A model generated the notes under the pieces. That model saw only the letters and a list, made by a program, of their open reading frames with translations. It was not told where the DNA came from and searched no databases. Both the position numbers and the translations under genes were made by a program. Source: Mixophyes australis (Eukaryota; Chordata; Amphibia; Anura; Limnodynastidae). Taken from it: DNA of 64,000 nucleotides. Shown here in pieces: positions 1 through 13,920 of the stretch (its first letter is position 1; each line of letters begins with the position of its first letter). Location: assembly GCA_036250195.1 (NCBI GenBank), contig JAVHZZ010000012.1, forward strand, positions 89,422,591 to 89,486,590, given 5' to 3'.

Positions 1-3000
1 TGAATCATGAAATGAATCATGAAATGAATCATGAATCATTAATTAAATCATGAATCAATGAACATGAATTGAATCATAAAACATGAATTGAATCATGAAT
101 CGAATCGTGAATCATGAATCGAATCATAAATTGAATCATGAATCGAAACATGAATTATGAATCATTAATTAAATCATGAATCATTAATTAAATCATGAAT
201 CATGAATCATGAATTGAATCATGAATTGAATTGAATCATGAATCATGAATTTAATCATGAAACATGAATTGAATCATGAATCATAAATCGGATCATGAAT
301 CATGAATTGAATCATAAATCATAAATTGAATCATGAATCATGAATCATGAATCGAATCATGAATCATGAATTGAATCTTGAATCGAATCATGAATCATGA
401 ATCGAATCATGAATCATGAATCATGAATTTAATCATGAATTATTTATTGAATCATGAATTGAATCATGAATCGAATCATGAATCATGAATCATAAATCGG
501 ATCATGAAATATGAATTGAATCGTAAATCATAAATTGAATCATGAATCATGAATCGAATCATGAATCATGAATTGAATCATGAATCGAATCATGAATCAA
601 GAATCGAATCATGAATCATGAATCATGAATCATGAATTTAATCATGAATTATGTATTGAATCATGAATTGAATCATGAATTGAATCATGAATCATGAATC
701 ATGTATTGAATCATAAATCATGATTCATGAATCATGAATAAACACATGAATTGAATCATGAATCATAAATCGAATCATGAATCATTAATCAAATCATGAA
801 TCATTACTTGAATCATGAATTGAATAATAAATCATGAATCATGAAATGAATCATGAATTGAATCATGAATCGAATCATAAATCATTAATCGAATCATGAA
901 TCCTGAATTGAATCATGAATTGAATCATGAATCGAATCATGAATCATAAATAGAATCATTATTCATGAATCATGAATTGAATCATGATTCATGAATCATG
1001 AATCGAATCATGATTCATGAATCATGAATCGAATCATGAATCAAGAATCATGAATCGAATCATGAATCATGAATTGAATCATGAATAGAATCATGAATCA
1101 TGAATTGAATCATGAATCGAATCATGAATCATGAATTGAATCATGATTCATGAATCATGAATTGAATCATGATTCATGAATCATGAATTGAATCATGATT
1201 CATGAATCATGAATCGAATCATGAATCAAGAATCATGAATCGAATCATGAATCAAGAATCATGAATCGAATCATGAATCAAGAATCATGAATCGAATCAT
1301 GAATCATGAATTGAATCATGAATCATTAATCGAATCATGAATCATAAATTGAATCAAGAATCGAATCATGAATTGAATCATGAATCATGAATTGAATCAT
1401 GAATCATTAATCGAATCATGAATTGAATCATGAAATGAATCAAGAATCATGAATCATGAATTGAATCATGAATCATAAATCGGATCATGAATCATGAATT
1501 GAATCATAAAACATGAATCGAATCATGAAATGAATCATGAATAATGAAACATGAATTGAATCATAAAACATGAATCGAATCGTAAATCATGAATCAAATC
1601 GTAAATCATGAATTGAGTCATGAATCATGAATTGAATCATGAATCATGAATTGAATCATTAATCATGATTCGAATCATGAATCATGAATCGAATCATGAA
1701 TCATGAATTGAATCATGAATCATTAATCGAATCATGAATCACGAATCGAATCATGAATCATGAATTGAATCATGAATCAAATCATGAATCATGAATTGAA
1801 TCATGAATCATGAATTGAATCATGAATCATGAATTGAATCTTGCTTCATGAATCAGGAATTGAATCTTGAATCATGAATCGAATCATGAATCGAATCATG
1901 AATCGAATCATGAATCATGAATTGAATCATGAATTGAATCATGAATTGAATCATGAATCATGAATTGAATCATGAATCATGAATTGAATCATGAATCATG
2001 AATTGAATCATGAATCATGAATTGAATCATGAATCATGAATCATGAATCATGAATTGAATCATGAATCATGAATCATGAATCATGAATCGAATCATGAAT
2101 CATGAATCATGAATCGAATCATGAATCATGAATCATGAATTGAATGCTAAATCATGAAATGAATCATTAATTGAATCATGAATCATGAATCGAATCATAA
2201 ATTGAATCATGTATCATGAATCATGAAATGAATCATGAATCATGAATTGAATTATGAATCATGAAATGAATCATGAAATGAATCATGAATCGAATCATGA
2301 ATTGAATCATGAATCATGAATTGAATCATGAACCATGAATTGAATCATGAATCATGAATTGAATAATGAATGGAATCATGAATCATTAATCGAATCATGA
2401 ATCATGAATTGAATCGTGAATCATGAATCGAATCATAAATTGAATCATGAATCATGAAATGAATCATGAATCATGAATTGAATCATGGATCATGAATTGA
2501 ATCATGAATCATGGATTGAATCGTGAATCATGAATCGAATCATAAATTGAATCATGAATCATGAAATGAATCATGAATCATAAATTGAATCATGAATTGA
2601 ATCATGAATCATGGATTGAATCGTGAATCATGAATCGAATCATAAATTGAATCATGAATCATGAAATGAATCATGAATCATAAATTGAATCATGAATCGA
2701 ATCATGAATCATGAATCATGAATTGAATCATGAATTTAATCATGAATCATGTATTGAATAATGAATTGAATCATGAATCGAATCATGAATCATGAATCAT
2801 GAATTGAATCATGAATCATGAATCGAATCATGAATCATGAATTTAATCATGAATCATGTATTGAATAATGAATTGAATCATGAATCGAATCATGAATCAT
2901 GAATCATGAATTGAATCATGAATCATTAATCAAATCATGAATCATGAATTAAATTGAATCATGATTCATGAATCATGAATCGAATCATGAAACATGAATC

Positions 3001-4263
3001 GAATCATGAATCGAATCATGAACCGAATCATGAATCATGAATCATGAATCGAATCATGAATCGAATCATGAATCGAATCATGAATCATGAATCGAATCAT
3101 GAATCATGAATCGAATCATGAATCATGAATCATGAATTGATTCCTAAATCATGAAATGAATCATGATTTGAGTCATGAATCATGAATCATAAATCGGATC
3201 ATGAATCATGAATTGAATCATAAAACATGAATCGAATCATGAATCATGAATCATAAAACATGAATCGACTCATGAATCATGAATCGAATCATAAATTGAA
3301 TCATGAATCATGAATCACGAATCGAATCATGAATAATGAATTGAATCATAATTTGAATCATAATTTGAATCATGAATCATGAATTGAATCATGAATTATG
3401 AATCAAATCATGAATCATGAATTGAATCATGAATCATTAATCGAATCATGAATCATGAATTAAATTGAATCATGATTCATTAATCATGAATTGAATCATG
3501 AATCATGAATCATGAATCAAATCATGAATCATGAATCAATTGAATCATGAATCGAATCATGAATCATGAATTGAATTGAATCATGATTCATGAATTATGA
3601 ATTGAATCATGAATCACAAATCATGAATTGAATCAGGAATCATGAATCATGAATCATGAATTGAATCATGAATCATGAATTGAATCATGAAACATGAATC
3701 GAATCATGAACCATGAATAATGAATCATGAATCATGAATTGAATCATGAATCATGAATCGAATCATGAATCGAATCATGAATCAAATCATGAATCATTAA
3801 TTGAATCATGAATCATGAATTGAATCATGAATTGAATCATGAATCATGAATTATGAAATGAATCATGAATCATAAATTGAATCATGAATCATGAATTGAA
3901 TCATGAATCATGAATTGACTCATGAATCGAATCATGAATCATAAATCATGAATTGAATCATGAATCTTGAATCATGAATCGAATAATGATTAATGAATTG
4001 AATCATGAATTGAATCATGAATCATTAATCATGAATCGAATCATGAATCGAATCATTAATCATGAATCGAATCATGAATCATGAATCGAATCATGAATCG
4101 AATCAAGAATCATGAATCATGAATCGAATCATGAATCGAATAATGAATCGAATCATGAATCAAGAATCGAATCATGAATCATGAATCGAATCATGAATCG
4201 AATTATGAATTGAATCCTAAATCATGAAATGAATCATGATTTGAGTCATGAATCATGAATCAT
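1..4263 (+). repeat. Long duplicated block, copy 1 (left end cut by window)
   Basis: This block matches 12085-16452 in the same order. Shared markers and offsets: CATTAATTAA at 37 and 12121 (12084), TTACTTG at 804 and 13114 (12310), GAATAATGAATGG at 2361 and 14531 (12170), GATTCCTAAATC at 3139 and 15323 (12184), GAATCCTAAATC at 4212 and 16401 (12189). The offset jumps by about 226 bp between 37 and 804, because this copy lacks a segment near base 300 that copy 2 holds around 12350-12600, including the GCATTAAATATGAG marker. The match stops at 4263, where this copy reads on into ATAAATCGG and copy 2 switches to ATGAGTCG. The left part (1 to about 1800) is also a member of the 2-kb family described at 9911. 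Confidence 0.85.
983..1002. repeat. 20-bp perfect palindrome (representative)
   Basis: TCATGATTCATGAATCATGA equals its own reverse complement. It arises when one heptamer has the centre change TGAATCA to TGATTCA next to a normal heptamer. The same 20-mer recurs many times, for example near 1010, 1142, 1168, 11272, 25564 and 41000, and it is commonest around 960-1210, 11270-11460, 13270-13510 and 25560-25780. Confidence 0.8.
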
Positions 4264-6359
4264 AAATCGGATCATGAATCATGAATTGAATCATAAAACA
4301 TGAATCATGAATCATGAATCGAATCTTAAATTGAATCATGAATCATGAAATGAATCATGAAATGAATCATGAATCATGAATTGAATAATGAATCAATGAA
4401 CATGAATTGAATCATAAAACATGAATTGAATCATGAATCATGAATCGAATCGTGAATCATGAATCGAATCATAAATTGAATCATGAATCGAAACATGAAT
4501 TATGAATCATTAATTAAATCATGAATCATTAATTAAATCATGAATCATGAATCATGAATCATGAATTTAATCATGAAACATGAATTGAATCATGAATCAT
4601 GAATTGAATCATGAATTATGAATTGAATCATGAATTGAATCATGAATCGAATCATGAATCGAATCATGAATCATAAATTGAATCATGAATTGAGTCATGA
4701 ATCATATATTATGAATGAATCATGAATCATGAATGAATCATGAATCATGAATTGAATCATGAATCATGAATTATGAATGAATCATGAATCATGAATTGAA
4801 GCATTAAATATGAGTCGAATCATGAATCATAAATCATGAATCGAATCATGAATCATGAATTGAATCATGAATCGAATCATGAATCATGAATCGAATCATG
4901 AATTATGAATCATGAATCATGAATTTAATCATGAATTATGTATTGAATCATGAATTGAATCATGAATCGAATCATGAATCATGAATCATAAATCGGATCA
5001 TGAATCATGAATTGAATCATAAATCATAAATTGAATCATGAATCATTAATCGAATCATGAATCATGAATTGAATCATGAATCGAATCATGAATCATGAAT
5101 CGAATCATGAATCATGAATCATGAATCATGAATTTAATCATGAATTATGTATTGAATCATGAATTGAATCATGAATCATGAATCATGTATTGAATCATAA
5201 ATCATGAATCATGAATTAAAACATGAATTGAATCATGAATCATTAATCGAATCATGAATCATTACTTGAATCATGAATTGAATAATAAATCATGAATCAT
5301 GAATTGAATCATGAATCGAATCATGAATCGAATCATGAATCATGAATCATGAATCATGATTTTAATCATGAATTATGTATTGAATCATGAATTGAATCAT
5401 GAATTGAATCATGAATCGAATCATGAATCATGAATCATGTATTGAATCATAAATCATGAATCATGAATCATGAATTAAAACATGAATTGAATCATGAATC
5501 ATAAATCGAATCATGAATCATTAATCAAATCATGAATCATGAATTGAATCATGAATTGAATCATGAATCGAATCATAAATCATTAATCGAATCATGAATC
5601 ATGAATTGAATCATGAATCGAATCATGAATCATGAATCGAATCATGAATCATAAATAGAATCATGATTCAAGAATCATGAATTGAATCATGATTCATGAA
5701 TCATGAATCGAATCATGAATCAAGAATCATGAATCAAATCATGAATCAAGAATCATGAATCGAATCATGAATCAAGAATCATGAATCGAATCATGAATCA
5801 TGAATTGAATCATGAATCAAGAATCATGAATCGAATCATGAATCAAGAATCATGAATCGAATCATGAATCAAGAATCATGAATCGAATCATGAATCATAA
5901 ATTGAATCATGAATCATTAATCGAATCATGAATCATAAATCGAATCATGAATCATTAATCGAATCATGAATTGAATCATGAAATGAATCATGAATCATGA
6001 TTCGAATCATGAATCGAATCATGAATCACAAATCATAAATCATGAATCATGAATTGAATCATGAATCATGAATTGAATTATGAATCATGAATCGAATCAT
6101 GATTCATGAATCGAATCATGAATCATGAATCGAATCATGAATCATGAATTGAATCATGAATCGAATCGTGAATCATGAATTGAATCGTGAATTATGAATC
6201 GAATCATAAATTGAATCATGAATCATGAATGGAATCATGAATCATTAATCGAATCATGAATCATGAATTGAATCGTTAATCATGAATCGAATCATAAATT
6301 GAATCATGAATCATGAAATGAATCATGAATCATGAATTGAGTCATGAATTATGAATTGA
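4216..6359 (+). repeat. Diverged 2-kb family unit
   Basis: This unit starts with the same CCTAAATC...TGAGTCA header as the unit at 9911. It shares with it CAATGAACATG (4394 and 10094), GCATTAAATATGAG (4801 and 10512) and TTACTTG (5262 and 11094); the offset drifts from 5695 to 5832, so the two differ by many small indels of whole words. Its right part (about 5110-6359) has a closer relative at 8472-9690, with shared markers GATTTTAATC (5358 and 8738) and TTACTTG (5262 and 8624). Confidence 0.7.
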
Positions 6360-7074
6360 ATCGTGAATCATGAATCGAATCATAAATAAAATCATGAATC
6401 ATGAAATAAATCATGAATCATGAATTGAATCATGAATCATGAAATGAATCATGAATCATGGATTGAATCATGAATCATGAAATGAATCATGAATCATAAA
6501 TTTAATCATGAATCATGAATTGAATCATGAATCATGAATCGAATCATGAATCATGAATTGAATCATAAATCATGAATCATGAATCATGAATTGAATCATG
6601 AATCGAATTATGAATCATGAATTAAATCATGAATCAAATCATGAATCATGAATTGAATCATGAATCATGATTCGAATCATGAATCGAATCATGAATCATA
6701 AATAGAATCATGAATCACAAATCATGAATCATGAATCATGAATTGAATCATGAATTGAATCATGAATCATGAATCAAATCATGAATCAAGAATCATGAAT
6801 CGAATAATGAATCAAGAATCATGAATCATGAATCGAATCATGAATCATGAATTGAATCATGAATCATTAATCGAATCATGAATCATAAATTGAATCATGA
6901 ATCGAATCATGAATCATGAATCGAATCATGAATTGAATCATGAATCATGAATTGAATCATGAATCATGATTCGAATCATGAATCATGATTCGAATCATGA
7001 ATCGAATCATGAATCATAAATAGAATCATGAATCACAAATCATGAATCATGAATCATGAATTGAATCATGAATT
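6360..7074 (+). repeat. Satellite stretch with no distinct higher-order partner identified
   Basis: Ordinary heptamer/pentamer satellite. It contains ATCACAAATC variants (near 6714 and 7031) and AATAGAATC variants that also occur around 17100, 18720 and 21190, so it is related to the 4-kb tandem blocks further right, but I could not anchor a continuous colinear match by eye. No gene or unique sequence is present. Confidence 0.6.
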
Positions 7075-8040
7075 GAATCATAAAACATGAATCAAATCAT
7101 CAATCATGAATCATGAATTGAATCATGAAGCAAATCATAAATCATGAATTGAATCATGAATCATGAATCATGAATTGAATCATGAATTGAATCTTGCTTC
7201 ATGAATCATGAATTGAATCTTGAATCATGAATCGAATCATGAATCGAATCATGAATCATGAATTGAATCATTAATCGAATCATGAATCATGAATTGAATC
7301 ATGAATCATGAATTGAATCATGAATCATGAATTGAATCATGAATTGAATCATGAATTCTGAATTGAATCATAAATTGAATCATGAAACATGAGTCAAATT
7401 ATTAATCATGAATCATGAATTGAATCATGAATCATGAATTGAATCATGAATCATGAATTGAATCATGAATCATGAGTCGAATCATAAATCATAAATCATG
7501 AATTGAATCATAAATCTTGAATCATGAATTGAATCTTGAATCATGAATTGAATCTTGAATCATGAATAATGAATTGAATCATGAATTGAATTATGAATCA
7601 TGAATTGAATTATGAATCATGAATCGAATCATGATTCATGAATCGAATCATGAATCATGAATTGAATCATGAATCGAATCGTGAATCATGAATTGAATCG
7701 TGAATCATGAATCGAATCATAAATTGAATCATGAATCATTAATGGAATCATGAATCATTAATCGAATCATGAATCATGAATTGAATCGTGAATCATGAAT
7801 CGAATCATAAATTGAATCATGAATCATGAAATGAATCATGAATCATGAATTGAATCATGAATCATGAATTGAATCGTGAATCGAATCATAAATTGAATCA
7901 TGAATCATGAATCATGAAATGAATCATGAATCATGAATTGAATCATGAATTCTGAATTGAATCATAAATTGAATCATGAAACAAATTATTAATCATGAAT
8001 CATGAATTGAATCATGAATCATGAGTCGAATCATGAATCA
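7075..8040 (+). repeat. Duplicated block, copy 1 (partner 19570-20420)
   Basis: This block is colinear with 19570-20420. Shared rare markers: CATCAATC at 7099 and its partner at 19595 (offset 12496), TTGCTTC at 7194 and 19677, and GAATTCTGAATTG (carrying an EcoRI site) at 7353 and 19843 (offset 12490) and again at 7948 and 20317 (offset 12369). The GAATTCTG marker therefore occurs twice in each copy, about 595 bp apart here and 474 bp apart in the partner, which shows an internal duplication older than the block duplication, with a later indel. Confidence 0.75.
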
Positions 8041-8410
8041 TGAGTCGAATCATGAATCATAAATCATGAATTGAATCATAAATCTTGAATCATGAATTGA
8101 ATCTTGAATCATGAATAATGAATTGAATCATGAATTGAATTATGAATCATGAATTGAATTATGAATCATGAATCGAATCATGATTCATGAATCGAATCAT
8201 GAATCATGAATTGAATCATGAATCGAATCGTGAATCATGAATTGAATCATGAATCGAATCATAAATTGAATCATGAATCATGAATGGAATCATGAATCAT
8301 TAATCGAATCATGAATCATGAATCATGAATTGAATCGTGAATCATGAATCGAATCATAAATTGAATCATGAATCATGAAATGAATCATGAATCATGAATT
8401 GAATCATGAA
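8011..8410 (+). repeat. 400-bp duplicated segment, copy 1
   Basis: This segment matches 16441-16840 at a constant offset of 8430 bp through all lines compared, including two consecutive ATGAGTCG variants (8021 and 8040; 16451 and 16470). It ends where copy 1 reads GAATCATGAATCGAATC at about 8401 while copy 2 continues GAATCATGAATCATGAATTG. Confidence 0.8.
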
Positions 8411-8471
8411 TCGAATCATGAATCATGAATCATAAATCAAATCATGAATCATGAATTGAATCATGAATCGA

Positions 8472-9690
8472 ATCATGAATCATGAATTTAATCATGAATT
8501 ATGTATTGAATCATGAATTGAATCATGAATCATGAATCATGTATTGAATCATAAATCATGAATCATGAATCATGAATTAAAACATGAATTGAATCATGAA
8601 TCATTAATCGAATCATGAATCATTACTTGAATCATGAATTGAATAATAAATCATGAATCATGAATTGAATCATGAATCGAATCATGAATCATGAATCGAA
8701 TCATGAATCGAATCATGAATCATGAATCATGAATCATGATTTTAATCATGAATTATGTATTGAATCATGAATTGAATCATGAATTGAATCATGAATCGAA
8801 TCATGAATCATGAATCATGTATTGAATCATAAATCATGAATCATGAATCATGAATTAAAACATGAATTGAATCATGAATCATAAATCGAATCATGAATCA
8901 TTAATCAAATCATGAATCATGAATTGAATCATGAATTGAATCATGAATCAAATCATAAATCATTAATCGAATCATGAATCATGAATTGAATCATGAATTG
9001 AATCATGAATCATGAATCGAATCATGAATCATAAATAGAATCATGATTCAAGAATCATGAATTGAATCATGATTCATGAATCATGAATCGAATCATGAAT
9101 CAAGAATCATTAATCGAATCATGAATCAAGAATCATGAATCGAATCATGAATCATGAATTGAATCATGAATCAAGAATCATGAATCGAATCATGAATCAA
9201 GAATCATGAATCGAATCATGAATCATAAATTGAATCATGAATCATTAATCGAATCATGAATCATAAATCGAATCATGAATCATTAATCGAATCATGAATT
9301 GAATCATGAAATGAATCATGAATCATGATTCGAATCATGAATCGAATCATGAATCACAAATCATAAATCATGAATCATGAATTGAATCATGAATCATGAA
9401 TTGAATTATGAATCATGAATCGAATCATGATTCATGAATCGAATCATGAATCATGAATCGAATCATGAATCATGAATTGAATCATGAATCGAATCGTGAA
9501 TCATGAATTGAATCGTGAATCATGAATCGAATCATAAATTGAATCATGAATCATGAATGGAATCATGAATCATTAATCGAATCATGAATCATGAATCATG
9601 AATTGAATCGTGAATCATGAATCGAATCATAAATTGAATCATGAATCATGAAATGAATCATGAATCATGAATTGAGTCATGAATTATGAA
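8472..9690 (+). repeat. Partial 2-kb family unit
   Basis: Close relative of 5110-6359; the offset is 3380 at GATTTTAATC, 3362 at TTACTTG and 3335 at the TGAGTCA near 6338 and 9673. It lacks the CCTAAATC header and the GCATTAAATATGAG section of full units, so it looks like the right-hand half of one. The next full header follows at 9911. Confidence 0.7.
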
Positions 9691-9910
9691 TTGAATCATG
9701 AATCGAATCATGAATCATAAATCATGAATTGAATCATGAATCATGAATCGGATAATGAATAATGAATTGAATCATGAATTGAATCATGAATCATTAATCA
9801 TGAATCGAATCATGAATCGAATCATTAATCGAATCATGAATCAAGAATCAAATCATGAATCATGAATCATGAATCGAATCATGAATCATGAATCGAATTA
9901 TGAATTGAAT

Positions 9911-11956
9911 CCTAAATCATGAAATGAATCATGATTTGAGTCATGAATCATGAATCATAAATCGGATCATGAATCATGAATTGAATCATAAAACATGAAT
10001 CGAATCATGAATCATGAATCGAATCATAAATTGAATCATGAATCATGAAATGAATCATGAAATGAATCATGAATCATTAATTAAATCATGAATCAATGAA
10101 CATGAATTGAATCATAAAACATGAATTGAATCATGAATCATGAATCGAATCGTGAATCATGAATCGAATCATAAATTGAATCATGAATCGAAACATGAAT
10201 TATGAATCAATAATTAAATCATGAATCATGAATCATGAATTGAATCATGAATTGAATTGAATCATGAATCATGAATTTAATCATGAAACATGAATTGAAT
10301 CATGAATCATGAATTGAATCATGAATTATGAATTGAATCATGAATTGAATCATGAATCGAATCATGAATCGAATCATGAATCATAAATTGAATCATGAAT
10401 TGAATCATGAATCATGAATTGAGTCATGAATCATGAATTATGAATGAATCATGAATCATGAATTGAATCATGAATTATGAATTATGAATGAATCATGAAT
10501 CATGAATTGAAGCATTAAATATGAGTCGAATCATGAATCATAAATCATGAATTGAATCATGAATCTTGAATCATAAATCGGATCATGAATCATGAATTGA
10601 ATCATAAATCATAAATTGAATCATGAATCATGAATCGAATCATGAATCATGAATTGAATCATGAATCGAATCATGAATCATGAATCGAATCATGAATCAT
10701 GAATCATGAATTTAATCATGAATTATTTATTGAATCATGAATTGAATCATGAATCGAATCATGAATCATGAATCATAAATCGGATCATGAATCATGAATT
10801 GAATCATAAATCATAAATTGAATCATGAATCATGAATCATGAATTGAATCATGAATCGAATCATGAATCATGAATCGAATCATGAATCATGAATCGAATC
10901 ATGAATCATGAATCATGAATCATGAATTTAATCATGAATTATGTATTGAATCATGAATTGAATCATGAATCGAATCATGAATCATGAATCATGTATTGAA
11001 TCATAAATCATGATTCATGAATCATGAATAAACACATGAATTGAATCATGAATCATAAATCGAATCATGAATCATTAATCAAATCATGAATCATTACTTG
11101 AATCATGAATTGAATAATAAATCATGAATCATGAAATGAATCATGAATTGAATCATGAATCGAATCATAAATCATTAATCGAATCATGAATCCTGAATTG
11201 AATCATGAATTGAATCATGAATTGAATCATGAATTGAATCATGAATCGAATCATGAATCATAAATAGAATCATGATTCATGAATCATGAATCGAATCATG
11301 AATCAAGAATCATGAATCGAATCATGAATCAAGAATCATGAATCGAATCATGAATCATGAATTGAATCATGAATAGAATCATGAATCATGAATTGAATCA
11401 TGAATCGAATCATGAATCATGAATTGAATCATGATTCATGAATCATGAATCGAATCATGATTAATGAATCATGAATCGAATCATGAATCAAGAATCATGA
11501 ATCGAATCATGAATCAAGAATCATGAATCGAATCATGAATCATGAATTGAATCATGAATCATTAATCGAATCATGAATCATAAATTGAATCAAGAATCGA
11601 ATCATGAATTGAATCATGAATCATTAATCGAATCATGAATTGAATCATGAAATGAATCAAGAATCATGAATCATGAATCATGAATTGAATCATGAATCAT
11701 AAATCGGATCATGAATCATGAATTGAATCATAAAACATGAATCGAATCGTAAATCATGAATCAAATCGTAAATCATGAATTGAGTCATGAATCATGAATT
11801 GAATCATGAATCATGAATTGAATCATTAATCATGATTCGAATCATGAATCATGAATCGAATCATGAATCATGAATTGAATCATGAATCATTAATCGAATC
11901 ATGAATCATGAATCATGAATCGAATCATGAATCATGAATCGAATTATGAATTGAAT
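9911..11956 (+). repeat. 2-kb tandem unit, copy 1
   Basis: This unit starts at CCTAAATC and ends just before the next header at 11957 (spacing 2046 bp). Markers in order: header with TGAGTCA, ATAAATCGG, CAATGAACATG (10094), GCATTAAATATGAG (10512), AACACATGAA (11031), TTACTTG (11094), CGTAAATC (11748). The same order recurs in the unit at 11957, with spacings of 2020 at AACACATGAA and TTACTTG and 2034 at CGTAAATC. Between markers the two differ by gains or losses of whole words, for example an extra CATTAATTAAATC in the 11957 copy. Confidence 0.85.
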
Positions 11957-13920
11957 CCTAAATCATGAAATGAATCATGATTTGAGTCATGAATCATGAA
12001 TCATAAATCGGATCATGAATCATGAATTGAATCATAAAACATGAATCGAATCATGAATCATGAATCGAATCATAAATTGAATCATGAATCATGAAATGAA
12101 TCATGAAATGAATCATGAATCATTAATTAAATCATGAATCAATGAACATGAATTGAATCATAAAACATGAATTGAATCATGAATCGAATCGTGAATCATG
12201 AATCGAATCATAAATTGAATCATGAATCGAAACATGAATTATGAATCATTAATTAAATCATGAATCATTAATTAAATCATGAATCATGAATCATGAATTG
12301 AATCATGAATTGAATTGAATCATGAATCATGAATTTAATCATGAATTATGAATTGAATCATGAATTGAATCATGAATCGAATCATGAATCGAATCATGAA
12401 TCATAAATTGAATCATGAATTGAATCATGAATCATGAATTGAGTCATGAATCATGAATTATGAATGAATCATGAATCATGAATTGAATCATGAATTATGA
12501 ATTATGAATGAATCATGAATCATGAATTGAAGCATTAAATATGAGTCGAATCATGAATCATAAATCATGAATTGAATCATGAATCTTGAATCATAAATCG
12601 GATCATGAATCATGAATTGAATCATAAATCATAAATTGAATCATGAATCATGAATCATGAATCGAATCATGAATCATGAATTGAATCATGAATCGAATCA
12701 TGAATCATGAATCGAATCATGAATCATGAATCATGAATTTAATCATGAATTATTTATTGAATCATGAATTGAATCATGAATCGAATCATGAATCATGAAT
12801 CATAAATCGGATCATGAAATATGAATTGAATCGTAAATCATAAATTGAATCATGAATCATGAATCGAATCATGAATCATGAATTGAATCATGAATCGAAT
12901 CATGAATCAAGAATCGAATCATGAATCATGAATCATGAATCATGAATTTAATCATGAATTATGTATTGAATCATGAATTGAATCATGAATTGAATCATGA
13001 ATCATGAATCATGTATTGAATCATAAATCATGATTCATGAATCATGAATAAACACATGAATTGAATCATGAATCATAAATCGAATCATGAATCATTAATC
13101 AAATCATGAATCATTACTTGAATCATGAATTGAATAATAAATCATGAATCATGAAATGAATCATGAATTGAATCATGAATCGAATCATAAATCATTAATC
13201 GAATCATGAATCCTGAATTGAATCATGAATTGAATCATGAATCGAATCATGAATCATAAATAGAATCATGATTCATGAATCATGAATCGAATCATGAATC
13301 AAGAATCATGAATCGAATCATGAATCAAGAATCATGAATCGAATCATGAATCAAGAATCATGAATCGAATCATGAATCAAGAATCATGAATCGAATCATG
13401 AATCATGAATTGAATCATGAATAGAATCATGAATCATGAATTGAATCATGAATCGAATCATGAATCATGAATTGAATCATGATTCATGAATCATGAATTG
13501 AATCATGATTCATGAATCGAATCATGAATCAAGAATCATGAATCGAATCATGAATCAAGAATCATGAATCGAATCATGAATCATGAATTGAATCATGAAT
13601 CATTAATCGAATCATGAATCATAAATTGAATCAAGAATCGAATCATGAATTGAATCATGAATCATTAATCGAATCATGAATTGAATCATGAAATGAATCA
13701 AGAATCATGAATCATGAATTGAATCATGAATCATAAATCGGATCATGAAACATGAATTGAATCATAAAACATGAATCGAATCGTAAATCATGAATCAAAT
13801 CGTAAATCATGAATTGAGTCATGAATCATGAATTGAATCATGAATCATGAATCATGATTCGAATCATGAATCATGAATCGAATCATGAATCATGAATTGA
13901 ATCATGAATCATTAATCGAA
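11957..13920 (+). repeat. 2-kb tandem unit, copy 2
   Basis: Tandem copy of 9911-11956. It departs from copy 1 at about 13920, where it reads CACGAATCG and follows the continuation seen in the first kilobases of the window (about 1740). It is therefore also part of the 4.37-kb block at 12085-16452; the tandem 2-kb duplication and the long duplication share this unit. Confidence 0.8.
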
